Notes: a model not told the origin generated them from the letters alone. Positions 44,458 through 55,866 are shown, numbered from the stretch's first letter. The stretch is 64,000 bases of DNA from Clarkia xantiana subsp. parviflora (GCA_036873135.1 JAPTYO010000007.1:61056383-61120382), one strand, 5' to 3'. Numbers and translations: made by a program.

Positions 44458-45697
44458 ATATTGGAAATTATTTTACATAGTTAATATTTCTTTGTGGCTA
44501 AGTTAAGTTTTTAGTGGACTTTAAAACCCTACTTAGCCCACAAGATTATTTCGGCCGAACCCTATGGGTTTAGTGGGCTGGTCCAATTTGCAAAACCAGA
44601 GAGGATTAAACCAAACCATCTTTTCTTAATCGGTTCGACCTTGTCAGGTCGGGTCAAACCGGGGTATCCAAGTAGACCTAACCGAACCGGTTTTGAGTAT
44701 TGAACCGAACTGAAATCTTATTTTACTGCACCGGTTCGGACCGAAACATATTTTAAATAAAACGGGACCGAACCCGAAGCAGTTTATGGACCGAACCGGG
44801 TTGAACCGAAATTGACTGAATCGAACCGGGTTTTTTCAAAATCGAATTCAAGTAATTAATAAAATGGGATGGTCAAGTTTTAAAAGCCAAATGTTTTCGA
44901 ACTTGAAATAGTCTACACAGTGCTCGAAGGTTTAAAATTTTCATGTTTTGATTAAACCTTAATGCCTAGTTTCGATTATGGGGATGGATCTCGGAAATGT
45001 GTGGTTTAGGGACTGGATTAATTAGAGTGCTGAATTGTAATTGTTTACTTTTATTACATATATTTATTAGAACTGTTGTCTTGACTATGTCAAGCTAGCT
45101 GGATGATAGGGGCAGAGCCCTGGTTAAATATATGGTATGCGCACTAGGACATACATGTTGTGATGGTTGTGATTGCCTAGGATTCATGTCTAGAAACACA
45201 CATGATTAATTGTAAGCATGAATTGCAAGTCAGCCCCTAATATTTTAAAATGTTTTAAAAACAAAAGCAAGTCGCCAAATATGCATGTTTGATGTGGATG
45301 TTTCATGTATGACACGTATGCTTGAATGTTGAGGTTGTAGCTACATGTGATAGTTTACTTAGAAAGTAGAATTATATATATGCTAGCATGAGTTCCTCGG
45401 AATATTAGATGCATGACGCGTATGCATGATGTGTCGTTTGGATGATGAATTTGGCTTGCTATGATAATTTACTTGTGATGTAGAATTGTATATGCATGCG
45501 TAAGTTCATCAGAATATTTTTCAAATACAAAAGGGCCTTGGGAAAGCCAAGATCGGGTATGCTTATTTTAAAGTTACTGTTCTGGTAATTTGTGAATAAA
45601 CTGTTTAAGATACTGGTCTATTGGATTGAAGACGACGGTAATGTGAACTCTTTCAAGAACCCCCTTCCCTCGGTTTACTGGCGGTCGGTTGGTTTAG

Positions 45698-46678
45698 ATG
45701 GCTGATGAATCATTATTTGTCATATTCCATCTTAATAGATATCTGATGTATGCAATTCTTTCTCAAAATGTTATTGTCTCCCTGATTATCAATGTATTAG
45801 TATCAATGGTTGCGATCAGCAATGTCATCTCCCAAATGAACAAGGGAGTTAGACTAAATTGCAATAATTATAAGATTTGGAACAAGCGTGCGGAGATGGT
45901 AATTACTGAAATGAAGGGTTTGGAGCATCTGACTACAAAACATGCCAGGCCGGAGGGAGACCTCACAGCCGATCAGAAGGAATTCCATGATGAATGGGAT
46001 GCTAAGGATCTGGAAATTCGTTCCGCCTTGTTGTCGATGCTGGAGGATGACATACTCTACGAGTATGATCACTTGGAATCTGCCATGGACCTCTTGGATG
46101 GTCTTAAGGCAGGGTTTGGTGTATACACCACAGCCTAGAAGCGATCATTAAACATCGCTTTAGACTCCTACAAGATGAATCCCAAGCATATGATGAAGGA
46201 GCATATTAGGCATATGTCTAACATGCTTGTTGAACTTAAGGAGGCAGGAGAAATCCTGTCTGATGAACAGAAAGTCCATTGCGTGATTCGTTATTTGCCT
46301 GACTCTTGGAATAGCATGAAAATGCACCTTACCCATTCCACTCAACTCGATAACCTCGAGAAAGTGTGAGTTCATCTCGAGCTCGAGGAGGATCGTCTCA
46401 GGGCTGAAAAGCCTAGAGCGAAAATGCATATTGAATCCTCCATACCAGTTGAGCAAAGGGGTAAGCGCAAGAGGAAAGCTAAAGGCCTTCAGAACAAGGT
46501 TGACAAGTCTATGGCTCCAAAACGTCAGAGAAAGTTCAAACGCAAGCAATCTGGTGGCAAGAAAAGGCAAGCAAAACAGACACGTAGAGAGGAATCTCAA
46601 ACGTTTTTCAGGTATGGTGTAAAAGGCCATCTGGCTGCTGCCTGTACAAATCCTCCCAAGGTACGCACTGAGAGATAA
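45698..46678 (+). pseudogene. Copia-7 gag with two in-frame stops
   Basis: One frame of 327 codons, broken by TAG at 46136 and TGA at 46367. It shows AISNVISQMNKGVRLNCNNY and KIWNKRAEMVITEMKG, typical of the Copia gag N-terminus, then RYLPDSWNSMKMHLTHS, a long basic stretch (GKRKRKAKG, KRQRKFKRKQ) and the position of the zinc knuckle. There the first two cysteines are replaced (FFRYGVKGHLAAACTN), while Copia-6 keeps CFMCGLKDHLDAAC. Start choice: the first ATG after the leader. Gag would coat the genomic RNA; this copy is not functional. Confidence 0.88.
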
Positions 46679-47900
46679 TGATGAATTCATAAATTCTCCT
46701 TGGATTCTTCTTACTCGAGAGTAATTCAATTTACCCTTTTGGATTACAAAACCGAGAAGCAGAACCGACGCGAACCTGAAGGAGGATGCCCCGGAACAAT
46801 AAAGAATAGACGATAGTCTTTATCTTACTTACCAGAACTTTTCAATTTTTCAGTTTAAAATACTCATTGATAATATGTTCCTTGAAACATCGGAACCATT
46901 TCTTTGTAAGCATGTAACAGATTCTTGGACTGAGTATTGATTATCCATCCTCACTGAGCTGTTTGATCGCATTATTGCTGTTCGATGCATTGCTTATAAA
47001 TTCAAAAAATTTAAATCTTTCTTGTTTGTGAGTACTCCATTATATGATACATTATGTAATGATGAACATGTGCGACACCGATTGGATTAAATTAAATTGA
47101 ATTTTGGAAACGAAACGATTTATACCATCGGTTAAACCTGAAATAGGCGCCACGGGCGTGTGTACCTCGAAAGATGGAAAGCATCGTTTTCAGAGTACGA
47201 ATTTAACAATGAAGTGTTTTAATGAATAAATGACGAAATTTTCATTTGCCTTCCTTTGGGACAATTCATTCAATAATTACACGATGAAAAGAGGTATGCT
47301 TCACAAGCTACCACGAACTCGTAAAGTATCAACTGGCGCATAAGGCGAAAGCCCAATGCACAGTTCAGAGGTGGCTAAGTCTTTGAGATGAATTAGCAAA
47401 TGAAAAGGATGATGTCGGTAAAATGACTCTCCCACTAAATGCCTTGAACGAGTAGTTTGGCAAGACGTTCATATCGATAACACACTTCAACTAGCATGGT
47501 TTGAAAACATAATGTTAGATATCAACGACCAACGTTCCCTATGAGATGAAAAGCAGTTGACTCACATCAATGTAAAACTATGTTCCAACTTAATCAGTCA
47601 AACACGATGCCATCAAAGCTAAAGGAATGGTAACGAGTTAAATCTTATCATCATGTGACATTAACTTGCGCATTAAACAAGTATTTGAACCGAGAGTATG
47701 ATAACTACTATTAGAGGATACATGTTTAAATTAGGTTTTGATAATGGCGCCGTGGTCGAACATGAGACGTTACATTCCTTGAGGATGAATTTCTAATACT
47801 TGGTGAAATAAAAACAGACAAAGTCTTGATCGAATTGGTGCAGGGCAACGATGATAGTCAGGTCCCACTTACTTAGAGTGGGAGATTTGAGGTAGCAACA
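46679..47900 (+). other. Copia-7 spacer where protease and integrase would be expected
   Basis: About 1.2 kb without an ORF. I looked for a protease D(S/T)G, the integrase HHCC finger and the integrase DDE blocks in all plus frames and saw none. The last part (GATAATGGCGCCGTGGTCGA and following) may be the remnant of an integrase C-terminal tail, but this is weak. Confidence 0.6.
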
Positions 47901-47903
47901 CAA

Positions 47904-48370
47904 GTGAATGAAATGGTAAATGAAGATGGAGACATTTTCATAGTAAATCCAGTAGGAGGAGCCAATCCTACCACACAAATCACTGTTTGTGCAGGTGCGA
48001 ATCAAGTTGAACCTGATAATCACGCAGCCGGACCGCTGGATGAAAATCCGATCATGCCACAACTACCTATTGTTCCCAGTGGGAGTGGATCAACCAACTT
48101 GGTTCCAGGTCCTAGTGATCAGGGAATTAATCTTTGAGGTAGAATCCCGAGACCGAGAGGTCGTCCAAGAAAAGTTGTAAGTCAAGGTTCCAGCATTTCC
48201 CTTGTTCCCAGTGGGAGTGATGCTCTGATAGAAAGCATTATTCCGAGTGGGAGAAACGTTCAGACTCAAGATGGGATAAACAAGCCAGACGAAGTCAAAG
48301 GCATCGAACTTCTCCCAAGAAGTATCCTATCGAGAAGGGTGAGATATTCACCCTAAAGTCTGTTAATGAA
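47904..48370 (+). pseudogene. Copia-7 linker upstream of RT
   Basis: The first frame (VNEDGDIFIVNPVGGANPTT to PSDQGINL) ends in a stop at 48135. Downstream are GRPRK-like basic codons, repeats of CCCAGTGGGAGTG and codons for LPRSILSRRVRY, then another stop. It has no known catalytic motif. Confidence 0.65.
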
Positions 48371-48379
48371 CCGGTAACG

Positions 48380-49893
48380 GTTCAACAAGCGTTGAAAGGA
48401 CCTCAAGCGAAGGAATGGAGGAAAGCAATGGAGGAAGAGATCGCCTCAGTGAAAGCCAATTCGGTATGGTCTCTAGTTGATTTACCTGCTAACCGCAGGG
48501 CCATAGGGGTTAAGTCGGTTCTGAAACTGAAACTCACTACTGATGGAAATGCCGAGCAATACAAAGCTCGACTAGTTGCGAAAGGATACACCCAGCTTCA
48601 CAGAGTGGTGGACTTTGATGAAACATACTCACCGACTGTGCGGTACACCACAGTTAGGGAAATCCTAGCCCTGGTCATGCCTCGATCTAGAGCTGCACCA
48701 AATGGATGTTAAGACCGCATTCCTCCACGAAAAGCTGGAGGAAGCGATTTATATGGAGCAACCAGAGGGTTTCATTACTCCTGGTAACGAACGTAAAGTT
48801 CGTAAACTCCAAAGATCTATTTACGGTCTTAAACAATCATCTCGGCAATGGTACCGGCAATGGACTCGTGAATCTCCATGAGGATCCGTGCGTTTATACA
48901 AAGACCTCTGAGTCTAAGTACGTCATCTTAACTTTATACGTGGATGACATACTCATTGCTGTGAACGATGTGAGTTTCCTGCATGAATCAAAGTCCTGGT
49001 TGGCATCTGTATTTGAGATGAAAGACATGGGAGAGGCTACATACATATTGGGCATTTAGATTGCTAAAGATCGTGCTGCCCGGAGATTTTGTCTATCTCA
49101 GGAAGCCTACATCAACAAACTGTTGAAAAGGTTTAGATTACAAGATGCCAAACTCGTGGAGACGCCGGTAGTATTCGGGTGCGTGTTGTCAAAACATGAC
49201 GGCCCGAAGAAACAGTAAGAGCGTGAACAGATGAGGAGTGCAGATTATTTAAGCATGGTCGGAAGTCTCATGTACGCCATGCATTGCACTCGTTCGGACA
49301 TCTGTTACATTGTGGGCCTAGTAGCAAGATTCCAATCAGACCCTGGCTATCAACATTTAAAAGCTGCAAAGCGGATCTTGCGACATCTGAAAGGTACTGC
49401 CGACTACGTAATGTGTTATGAAGGTGGAAAACTTGAATTGACCGGATTCAGTGACGCCGACCATGGTGGCGATCCAGACGATCGTAAGTCCACCACAGGA
49501 GGAGTGTTTCTCCTTGCTGATGCCGCCATTTCATGGACGAGCAAGAAGAAATCCTGTGTCGTGTTGTCTACGATGGAATCGGAATTCGTTGCTTTCTCCA
49601 AAAATGCACAAGAAGCGGTCTGGTTGAAAAGGCTTCTTTCTGCGCTGCTTGGTGGCGATATCTGGAGTAAGCCTGTGAAGGTGTACTCTGGCAGTCAGGC
49701 AGCTATTGCGGAAATAAAGAATCCAAAGTACCATAGTAGGACTAAACACATTGATGTTAAATATAATTATGCTAAATATATGGTAGAAGACAATATAATC
49801 ACTTTAGAATACTCGCCCACGGATGACATGGTAGCGGACCCATTAACTAAACCATTACGCAAAGAGACATTTGAAAAGCATGTTAAACTGTAG
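48380..49893 (+). pseudogene. Copia-7 pol: reverse transcriptase and RNase H, broken
   Basis: The first frame has GPQAKEWRKAMEEEIASVKA, NSVWSLVDLPANRRAIGVK, YKARLVAKGYTQL and DFDETYSPTVRYTTV. A frameshift near 48680 leads to [20 protein letters not shown] on the DNA level, [10 protein letters not shown], a deletion of about 26 bp at the WYNRFHEE position and the active-site LYVDDILIAVNDV. Stops at 49057-49060 and 49216 precede the last frame, which is long and intact: MRSADYLSMVGSLMYAMHCT, SDADHGGDPDDRKSTTGGVF and KYHSRTKHIDVKYNYAKYM, ending with LTKPLRKETFEKHV. RNase H is thus the best kept part. Confidence 0.9.
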
Positions 49894-51000
49894 GGTTTAA
49901 AAGTGGGCGTATATCTGTGATAACATTTTGATAATTGAAAGTTATATTTTTAACAAATGAGATAATTGCAATTTGAGTTTATGATTCATCAACGTCATAA
50001 TGTTTGATTACATCGGATTTCTCAGTCTATAAACTTAGTCGAAGGAGGACGCAATCCTCTGCCTAAATTATGTCGGATGTGGGCCTTGCCTTGTCACGCG
50101 GGCACGGTCATCTTGTATGAGAGGGGGACCTCTTCCGAAGCAAGACTGGCTAAGAACTAGTTGGATAAACTTGGTTACGCAAAACGATCATTTGGTTTCG
50201 GAGTAACACGACATGATCTTCATTTTGCACATCGCCGGTAATGAACTTTGTTCTTCATTAACCATATTCTGAGCCCGATGAAAATCTTTGATAGCATCAT
50301 TGACATATTCAACACCTGACGATGTTCGGGTATGCTATCGACGCGTGCTTCATATTACGCGTGCCATGTTCGACCACGGGGTCATGCTCGGTTGTGCTAG
50401 GTAGAATCCTCGATATTCGGATGGGCGCAAACTTCTTCACCTCGAGCGTGTGATTGATCCTGGGAGCCTTATGAAGAGGCACCCAAAGTATCCTCATGGA
50501 CTCAGAACTCATACCTAAGGTCAGGCTCAATGTTCGCTTCCACGCGTATGAGCGCAGTGCTGAAGAAAAAGGCCAAGTTACCACGTCTTTGGAAACCGGT
50601 TGGGCTTGACTAAGGGTATGAGCGATGGGGATGGTCAAGTTAACATGTAATTCACCGACTCTTGTATTCACTAGGTGGCCACCAACCAGATATTAGTTGA
50701 AGGTTGTGAATACTTGTACGGATGCCTTGGAGAAGTATTCCCATGTGGAAACCGGGCAGTTGGAGAATTAACAGTTGACCTAGGATACAGCGCGATACAA
50801 TTCGATATTTTTAACAGGTTGATTTGAGATAGGGAATCAATGTTCCGCGGGCACTACAACACTTCTAACTGATGAGTAGCATGATGCCCTAGTCGCACGG
50901 AAAACCTCGTATGAACTATTCGGAAGCAGGGGCAAGATCAGACTAGTGAAATATTGATGCGATTTGGACATTAATACATTAACAGGCACCCTCCCATTTC
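49894..51000 (+). other. Copia-7 3' untranslated internal region
   Basis: About 1.1 kb with no protein I recognise; a 120-codon minus frame at 50309-50671 is present but has no known motif and is not kept in Copia-3 or Copia-5. The region is conserved among copies at the DNA level. Confidence 0.7.
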
Positions 51001-51013
51001 GGCGAGTGGGAGC
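51001..51013 (+). promoter_or_regulatory. Polypurine tract of Copia-7
   Basis: GGCGAGTGGGAGC directly before TGTTAGC of the 3' LTR. Confidence 0.85.
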
Positions 51014-51613
51014 TGTTAGCATATGGTGATTGGGCATCGTAAATGGAAGCCCCTTAATATGTATATGTTACCTAAGAAATTGGGTAAATGTCACATTAGG
51101 GAAATTGGGCTTGACCCAAATCCCAATTGACACGAGAGGCCCATAATTGGGCCTTCCTTATACTACATAGGCCGGCCGAATTAATGAAGGGGGCAAAGTG
51201 GACTTTTGTCCACTCTGCTCCTCCTATAAATAGGGAGTGTTAGGGGTTTTATTAGGGTAATTCACAATTCCTCATTTGTGGTGATTTGAGAAAAAACCCT
51301 CCTCCCTAAATACTACCCACTTCGGCCAAACCACCTACACCATCAAGGGTGTGTCAATTTTCTTAGAGCAAACACTCCGTAGATCTGTCCCTGCCAATAA
51401 TCGATTAGAGGGTTTGCTGTGGAGACTATACCGCGTAGGGCATCCTTAACAAGAACCTCTACGGGTTCCGTCCGGTTGACCGAGAACTCCCTCAGCAAGA
51501 TCTTGGGACTACGGAAAAAGTTAAAGGTATGTTCACATCTTCCGCTACGTAATTCTGATTACTAGCATGTACCTTGTTTATGTTTTCGTAGTATTCAGCC
51601 CCGTAATCCAACA
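51014..51613 (+). repeat. 3' LTR of Copia-7 (600 bp)
   Basis: Begins TGTTAGCATATGG and ends GTAATCCAACA. TATA box TATAAATA at 51225-51232. Followed by the CCCCT duplication. Confidence 0.95.
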
Positions 51614-51618
51614 CCCCT
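51614..51618 (+). repeat. Right target-site duplication of Copia-7 (CCCCT)
   Basis: Pairs with 34817-34821. Confidence 0.9.
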
Positions 51619-51701
51619 TCCCTCAGTTTACTGGCGGTCGGGTTGGTTAGATGTCTAAGGAATAATTATTTGTCGCCTTCTATCTCAGAGATAACCGATG
51701 T

Positions 51702-52640
51702 ATGCAATTCATTTTTCAAAATGTTATAGTCTCCCTGATTATGCATGATATCAATGTGTTAGTATCGATGGCTGCGGTTAGCAATGTGATCTCCCAAATG
51801 AATAAGGGGATGGGATTGAATGGTAACAACTATAAGATCTGGAACAAGCGTGTGAAGTTGGTGATTACTGAGATGAAAGGTTCGGACCACTTGACTACAA
51901 AGCATGTTAGGCCCGATGGAAACCTCACGGATGAACAGAAGACATTGTATGATGAATGGAATGCTAAGGACCTGGAAATTTGTTCCTCCTTGATTTCGTT
52001 TCTAGAGGATGACATACTCTATGAGTATGATCATCCTGAGTCTGCTAAGGACCTGTGGGAAGGTCTTAAAGTAGGGTTTGGTGTTTACACCATTGCCCAG
52101 AATCGATCGTTAAACATTGTTTTAGACTCATAAAAGATGAATCCCATGCATACGATGAATGAGCATATTAGACAAATGTCAAACATGCTTGCTAAACTCA
52201 AGGAGGCAGGGGAGACTCTGTCTGAGGAACATAAATTCTAATGTGTCATCCGCTCTTTACCGGACTCTTGGAACAACATGAAAATTCACCTTACCCATGC
52301 CACTAATCTCGATACCCTCGAGAAAGTACGAGTTCATCTCGGGTTGGAAGAGGATCGACTAAAAGCTGAAAAGCCAAGAGCCGAGATGCATATTGCATCA
52401 TCCTCCCCAGCTGTGCAGAAGGGTAAGCGCTAGAGAAAGGGCAAAGACTTTCAAAAGAAGGCTAACAATTCGCTTGGTCGAAACACACAAATAAAGTTCA
52501 AATCTAAGCAAGCTAGTGGCAAGAACAGGCATAGAAAGCGTACACGTAGAGAGGAATCTCAAACGTGTTTCATGTGTGGTTTAAAAGACCACCTGGATGC
52601 TGCCTGTACCAATCTTCCTAAGGTACGTTCCGAGAAATAA
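51702..52640 (+). pseudogene. Copia-6 gag with three in-frame stops
   Basis: One continuous frame of 313 codons, ending at TAA 52638-52640, with internal stops at 52131, 52239 and 52431. It has AAVSNVISQMNKGMGLNGNN and YKIWNKRVKLVITEMKGSDH, the middle block RSLPDSWNNMKIHLTHA and an intact zinc knuckle CFMCGLKDHLDAAC (C-x2-C-x4-H-x4-C), preceded by a basic stretch. No frameshift. It is separated from its own promoter and PBS by the Copia-7 insertion. Confidence 0.88.
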
Positions 52641-53287
52641 TGACTAAATTCATACATTCTCCTCGAATTCCTACTTCCTTGAGAATTAATTCAATTTACT
52701 CTTGTGGAATTACAGAACCGAGAAGAGGAAGGGGCGTAGAAATGGAAGAGATGCCCCAGAATAATAAGGATTGGATGTACGACCATCCTTACTCGCTTGA
52801 AATTTTCTACTTCTTTCCGTATTGAATACTATTGGATTATAAGTTTTCTCGTGAAAACGGGAATCTTTTAATTGGGCATGTAATAAATGCTTGTATCGAG
52901 TATCAATTGATTATTCTCCTTGAGCTACATGATCCTATGATTACTATGCAACACATTGCTAATCTGAGTGCGATAGATTTAAATCTTCCTTATTTGTTAG
53001 TACTCTATAAATAATTAAAGCGCAATGATGAACATGTGTGAAACCGATTAAATTAAATTTTGGAATCGAAACGATTTCACCATGGGTGACAGCTGGTGAT
53101 ATGCGCGCCACGCGCATGTTCATCGACAAATGGAACACTTCGATTCAAAGTACAAATTTAATATGAAGTGATTGAATGGTTTAATTCTCGACGTGAATTT
53201 TCATTTGCATTCAACGACTATTTCGGGTTATACTCATTGAATTCTCATAAATCGAGAAGAGGTATGCTTCAAAGGCTACCACGATCT
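52641..53287 (+). other. Copia-6 spacer up to the Copia-8 insertion
   Basis: Non-coding, homologous to Copia-7 46679-47317. Short frames of about 60 codons at 52640-53014 show no motif. Confidence 0.65.
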
Positions 53288-53891
53288 TGTTAGCATTTGG
53301 ACTATGGACCGCCGTAATTGGGAGCCCATTAACAAAGTCCATGTACCTAAGAAATTAGGTTAATGTCTTATTAGGGATTTTGGGCTAAGCCTAAAATCTC
53401 AATTGACATGGGAGGCCCAAAGTTGGTCCTCCATATAGCATGGCCTGCCGACTTTTAGAGGAGGGGTAAAGTGGACTTTTGTCCACAATACTCCTCTTAT
53501 AAATAGGGAGTCCTAGGAGGGTTTTCATAACACTATTGCTATTCTCTCTTCCTAAGTTGTGAGATTGAAAGAAAACCCTCATCCCTAAATACTTTCTACT
53601 TCGGCCGAATAGAGCAACACACCAAGGAGGTGCCAAATTGTGTCAAGCAATTTACTCCGAGTAGATCTATCCCGCGAAGAATTGACAGAGGCTTTGCTGT
53701 GAGGCATAATCCGCGTAGGGCTTCTCTAACAGGAACATCTACAAGGAACCGTCTGGCGGATCGAGAACTCCCCTCAAAGGTCCTGGGCTACAGGAAATAA
53801 TATAGGTATGTGCACCTTCTTCGCTGCGTATTAGTTACCATGCATGTATCTAGGGTTTTGTTTCCGTAGTACTAATCCCCTAAATCGTATA
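53288..53891 (+). repeat. 5' LTR of Copia-8 (604 bp)
   Basis: Begins TGTTAGCATTTGG and ends CGTATA (family end CCAACA). TATA box TATAAATA at 53498-53505. Confidence 0.85.
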
Positions 53892-53899
53892 GTGGTATC
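53892..53899 (+). repeat. Left target-site duplication of the hAT MITE (GTGGTATC)
   Basis: GTGGTATC is repeated at 54717-54724. It includes the first seven bases of the Copia-8 PBS. Confidence 0.85.
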
Positions 53900-54716
53900 G
53901 AGTGTTTTGAAAACCGGACCGGACCGGCGGTCGGACCGGGTCAAACCGTGAACCGGGTACACTGTCGGTCCGGTTCTAATAAAGTATCAAAATGCAAACT
54001 GAAACCAGTTTTAGAAGTGAACCGGCGGTCGGACGGGTTGGACCGTGAAAACCGGCAACGGTCCGACCGGTATCCAATATTCTGGAAATGATTTAGCAGA
54101 GGAGAACTGGGAGCAGCAAAGGAGAATTAGAAACAACAACGGTTAGCTTCACTATTCTTTCTTCATTCTTCCTTTGGTGTTGCTATATTCATCACTAGCA
54201 TGTACAATGCTCTATTTCTTCATTTTTGGTGCTCCACCCTCCAAAACACACCTAATTTGAATTGAAAAAAAAAACAGGTAACACATGCTCTGTTACTTAT
54301 GTCGAAGTTGCTGTATTTTTTTCATTCTTCCTTTGCTGCTCACATTCGCTCCTCGGCTGCTCCCAGTCACTCATCTGCTCCAAACTTTCCCTCGACCCCG
54401 GTGGTGGCCTCCCAAAGCATGGCTCCTCTGGACTCCGTGATAGGATAGATAATGAGACAGCTTGGATACTTTATGTGGGGAAAGGTGAAATAGGTAGAAA
54501 AAAAGGACTTCGGTCAGTGTATGGGGAAAGGACAAATGCTTCTAAACCACCCATTCCATCTTATCTTTATCTAGCTGAAATAAGTACACAGCTTGTCAAC
54601 ATCCAACCAATAGGTTTAAATTGTCATAATTTTTTTTGCAGAACCCGGTCAGACCGGTCGGATCGAAAACCGGTCACCTTTTCGGTTCGACCTCCGGTCC
54701 GGTTTTCAAAACACTG
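53900..54716. mobile_element. hAT-type MITE (817 bp) in the Copia-8 PBS
   Basis: The ends are inverted: GAGTGTTTTGAAAACCGG on the left and, on the other strand from the right, CAGTGTTTTGAAAACCGG. An 8-bp duplication and the CAGTG-like ends are typical of the hAT superfamily. Subterminal CCGGACCGG and GGTCGGAC repeats are abundant. The largest internal frame (158 codons at 54262-54738) has no transposase motif, so the element is non-autonomous. Confidence 0.88.
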
Positions 54717-54724
54717 GTGGTATC

Positions 54725-55134
54725 AGAGCATGTGTTAGGGAGTTCGTATTTTTGGTAAAATTGGTGTTCTTGATTTTCTTGTGTTGGCTGAAAATTTTAA
54801 AAGAAGTTTAAATTTTCGATTTTTATGGTAAAATTCGGACTGGCCATGGTTTTTCATGATGTTCATAGTGAAGTTTGATGTTCATGATTTTCTAGAAAAA
54901 CAACACTTTTATCAAATTTAAACTTTGGATTCTTGATCTTTGAAAGATTTGATCTTAAAATTTGACCACAAAACCCTAGTTTTTGTGTTATTTCGGCCGA
55001 ATTATGTCTATAGGTGTTCAAGGTGAAAATTTTAATTTCTTAGTCCACAGGCAACCCTATAGTGACCGAAAATATTTTGAAAATATTGTGTATATTTCGG
55101 CCAAAATATTTTAATCTTAAAGAGGATGCAAAAA
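54725..55134 (+). other. Copia-8 leader, first part
   Basis: Starts with AGAGCA (the rest of the PBS) and matches the Copia-6 leader from about 32968 on. Non-coding. Confidence 0.75.
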
Positions 55135-55143
55135 TTATGACTA
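55135..55143 (+). repeat. Left target-site duplication of the Mutator-type MITE (TTATGACTA)
   Basis: The 9-bp sequence TTATGACTA recurs at 55858-55866. Confidence 0.9.
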
Positions 55144-55857
55144 GGGTTAAGAACACAATAGGGGCCTGAATGTTTGCCCATGTTGCCAAAAAGGGTCTGA
55201 ATTGAAAAAACGTATTATTAAGGGCCTGAATTTTGAGTTATGTGTATAAGTGAGGTCTCCGTCTATTTTTTCTGTTAAAAGTGACGGAAAGTGGTCACAT
55301 GCCAAGCATGTGACCGAAAATAATTTGAAAACCCGAAAATGCCCTTTGACCAGAGTGTGTCCTCACATATTTGACCTAAAAAGACGAAAATACCATTTAA
55401 GCCACCACATCTCCGACGACCACCACCCGGCTCCGGCGACCACCACCCATCTCCGGCGACCCTAACCTCCCTCCGGCGACCAAAAAAGCTCCGATCAGAG
55501 CTTTTTTGGGTCGCCGGAGGGGGTTTTGGTCGCCGGAGCTGGGGTGGTGGTCGCCGGAGCTGGGGTGGTGGTGGGTGGCGGTGGCTGTGGTGGCCGGGGT
55601 GGCCTTAGGGCATAATTAGTGTGCATGGGTATTTTAGACATTTCATATTTCATTAATTAAACTGATAAATTTTATAATTATTGCAAAAGGGTAATTTTGT
55701 CGTTTCACGTATTTCCGTTACATTTAACAGCAAATTTGGACGGAAACTCGATTATCAACAAAACTCAAAATTCAGGCCCTTAATAATACGTTTTTTCAAT
55801 TTAGACCCCTTTTGGCAACATGGGCAAACATTCAGGCCCCTATTGTGTTCTTAACCC
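55144..55857. mobile_element. Mutator-like MITE (714 bp) with long terminal inverted repeats
   Basis: The left end GGGTTAAGAACACAATAGGG matches the complement of the right end, with only two mismatches over about 97 bp and weaker similarity to about 150 bp. Long TIRs plus a 9-bp duplication point to the Mutator superfamily. The interior is GC-rich (CTCCGGCGACC and GGTCGCCGGAG words) and folds back on itself. No transposase frame is present. Confidence 0.9.
55468..55521. repeat. Central hairpin of the Mutator-like MITE
   Basis: CCAAAAAAGCTC and GAGCTTTTTTGG form a perfect stem around CGATCA. The stem extends with CTCCGGCGAC / GTCGCCGGAG after a single extra G. Confidence 0.85.
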
Positions 55858-55866
55858 TTATGACTA

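Larger units (their letters stand above)
43723..45697 (+). other. Copia-7 untranslated leader
   Basis: About 2 kb, non-coding, with two long (AT)n tracts, the CCGAACCGG-rich block at 44570-44860 and the conserved GGGAAAGCCAAGATCGGGT word near 45541. It ends with CCCCTTCCCTCGGTTTACTGG just before gag. Confidence 0.7.
34822..51613 (+). mobile_element. Copia-7: complete plus-strand Copia copy, itself split by TRGAG-1
   Basis: It has both LTRs, PBS, leader, gag, spacer, linker, RT-RNase H, 3' untranslated region and polypurine tract, with a perfect CCCCT duplication. Without TRGAG-1 it is about 8.5 kb. It has no protease or integrase frame. Gag has two stops; pol has a frameshift, a small deletion and two stops. 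It is the best-preserved example of this family in the window. Confidence 0.93.
32338..53287 (+). mobile_element. Copia-6: plus-strand Copia copy split by Copia-7 and truncated by Copia-8
   Basis: The left piece (32338-34821) is a 5' LTR, PBS and leader. The right piece (51614-53287) resumes at CCCCTTCCCTCAG with gag and the gag-side part of the spacer. Removing Copia-7 restores the leader-gag junction seen in Copia-7 itself at about 45660. At 53288 Copia-8 interrupts the spacer; the rest (linker, RT, 3' LTR) is outside the window. It inserted into Gypsy-2 at 32338. Confidence 0.88.

Noticed and set aside
50309..50671. 120-codon minus-strand ORF in the Copia-7 3' region
   Set aside because: Not kept open in Copia-3 or Copia-5 at the equivalent place and no motif.
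55468..55521. Hairpin followed by T run as a transcription terminator
   Set aside because: A bacterial-type terminator has no role in plant nuclear DNA. The hairpin is the centre of a foldback MITE.
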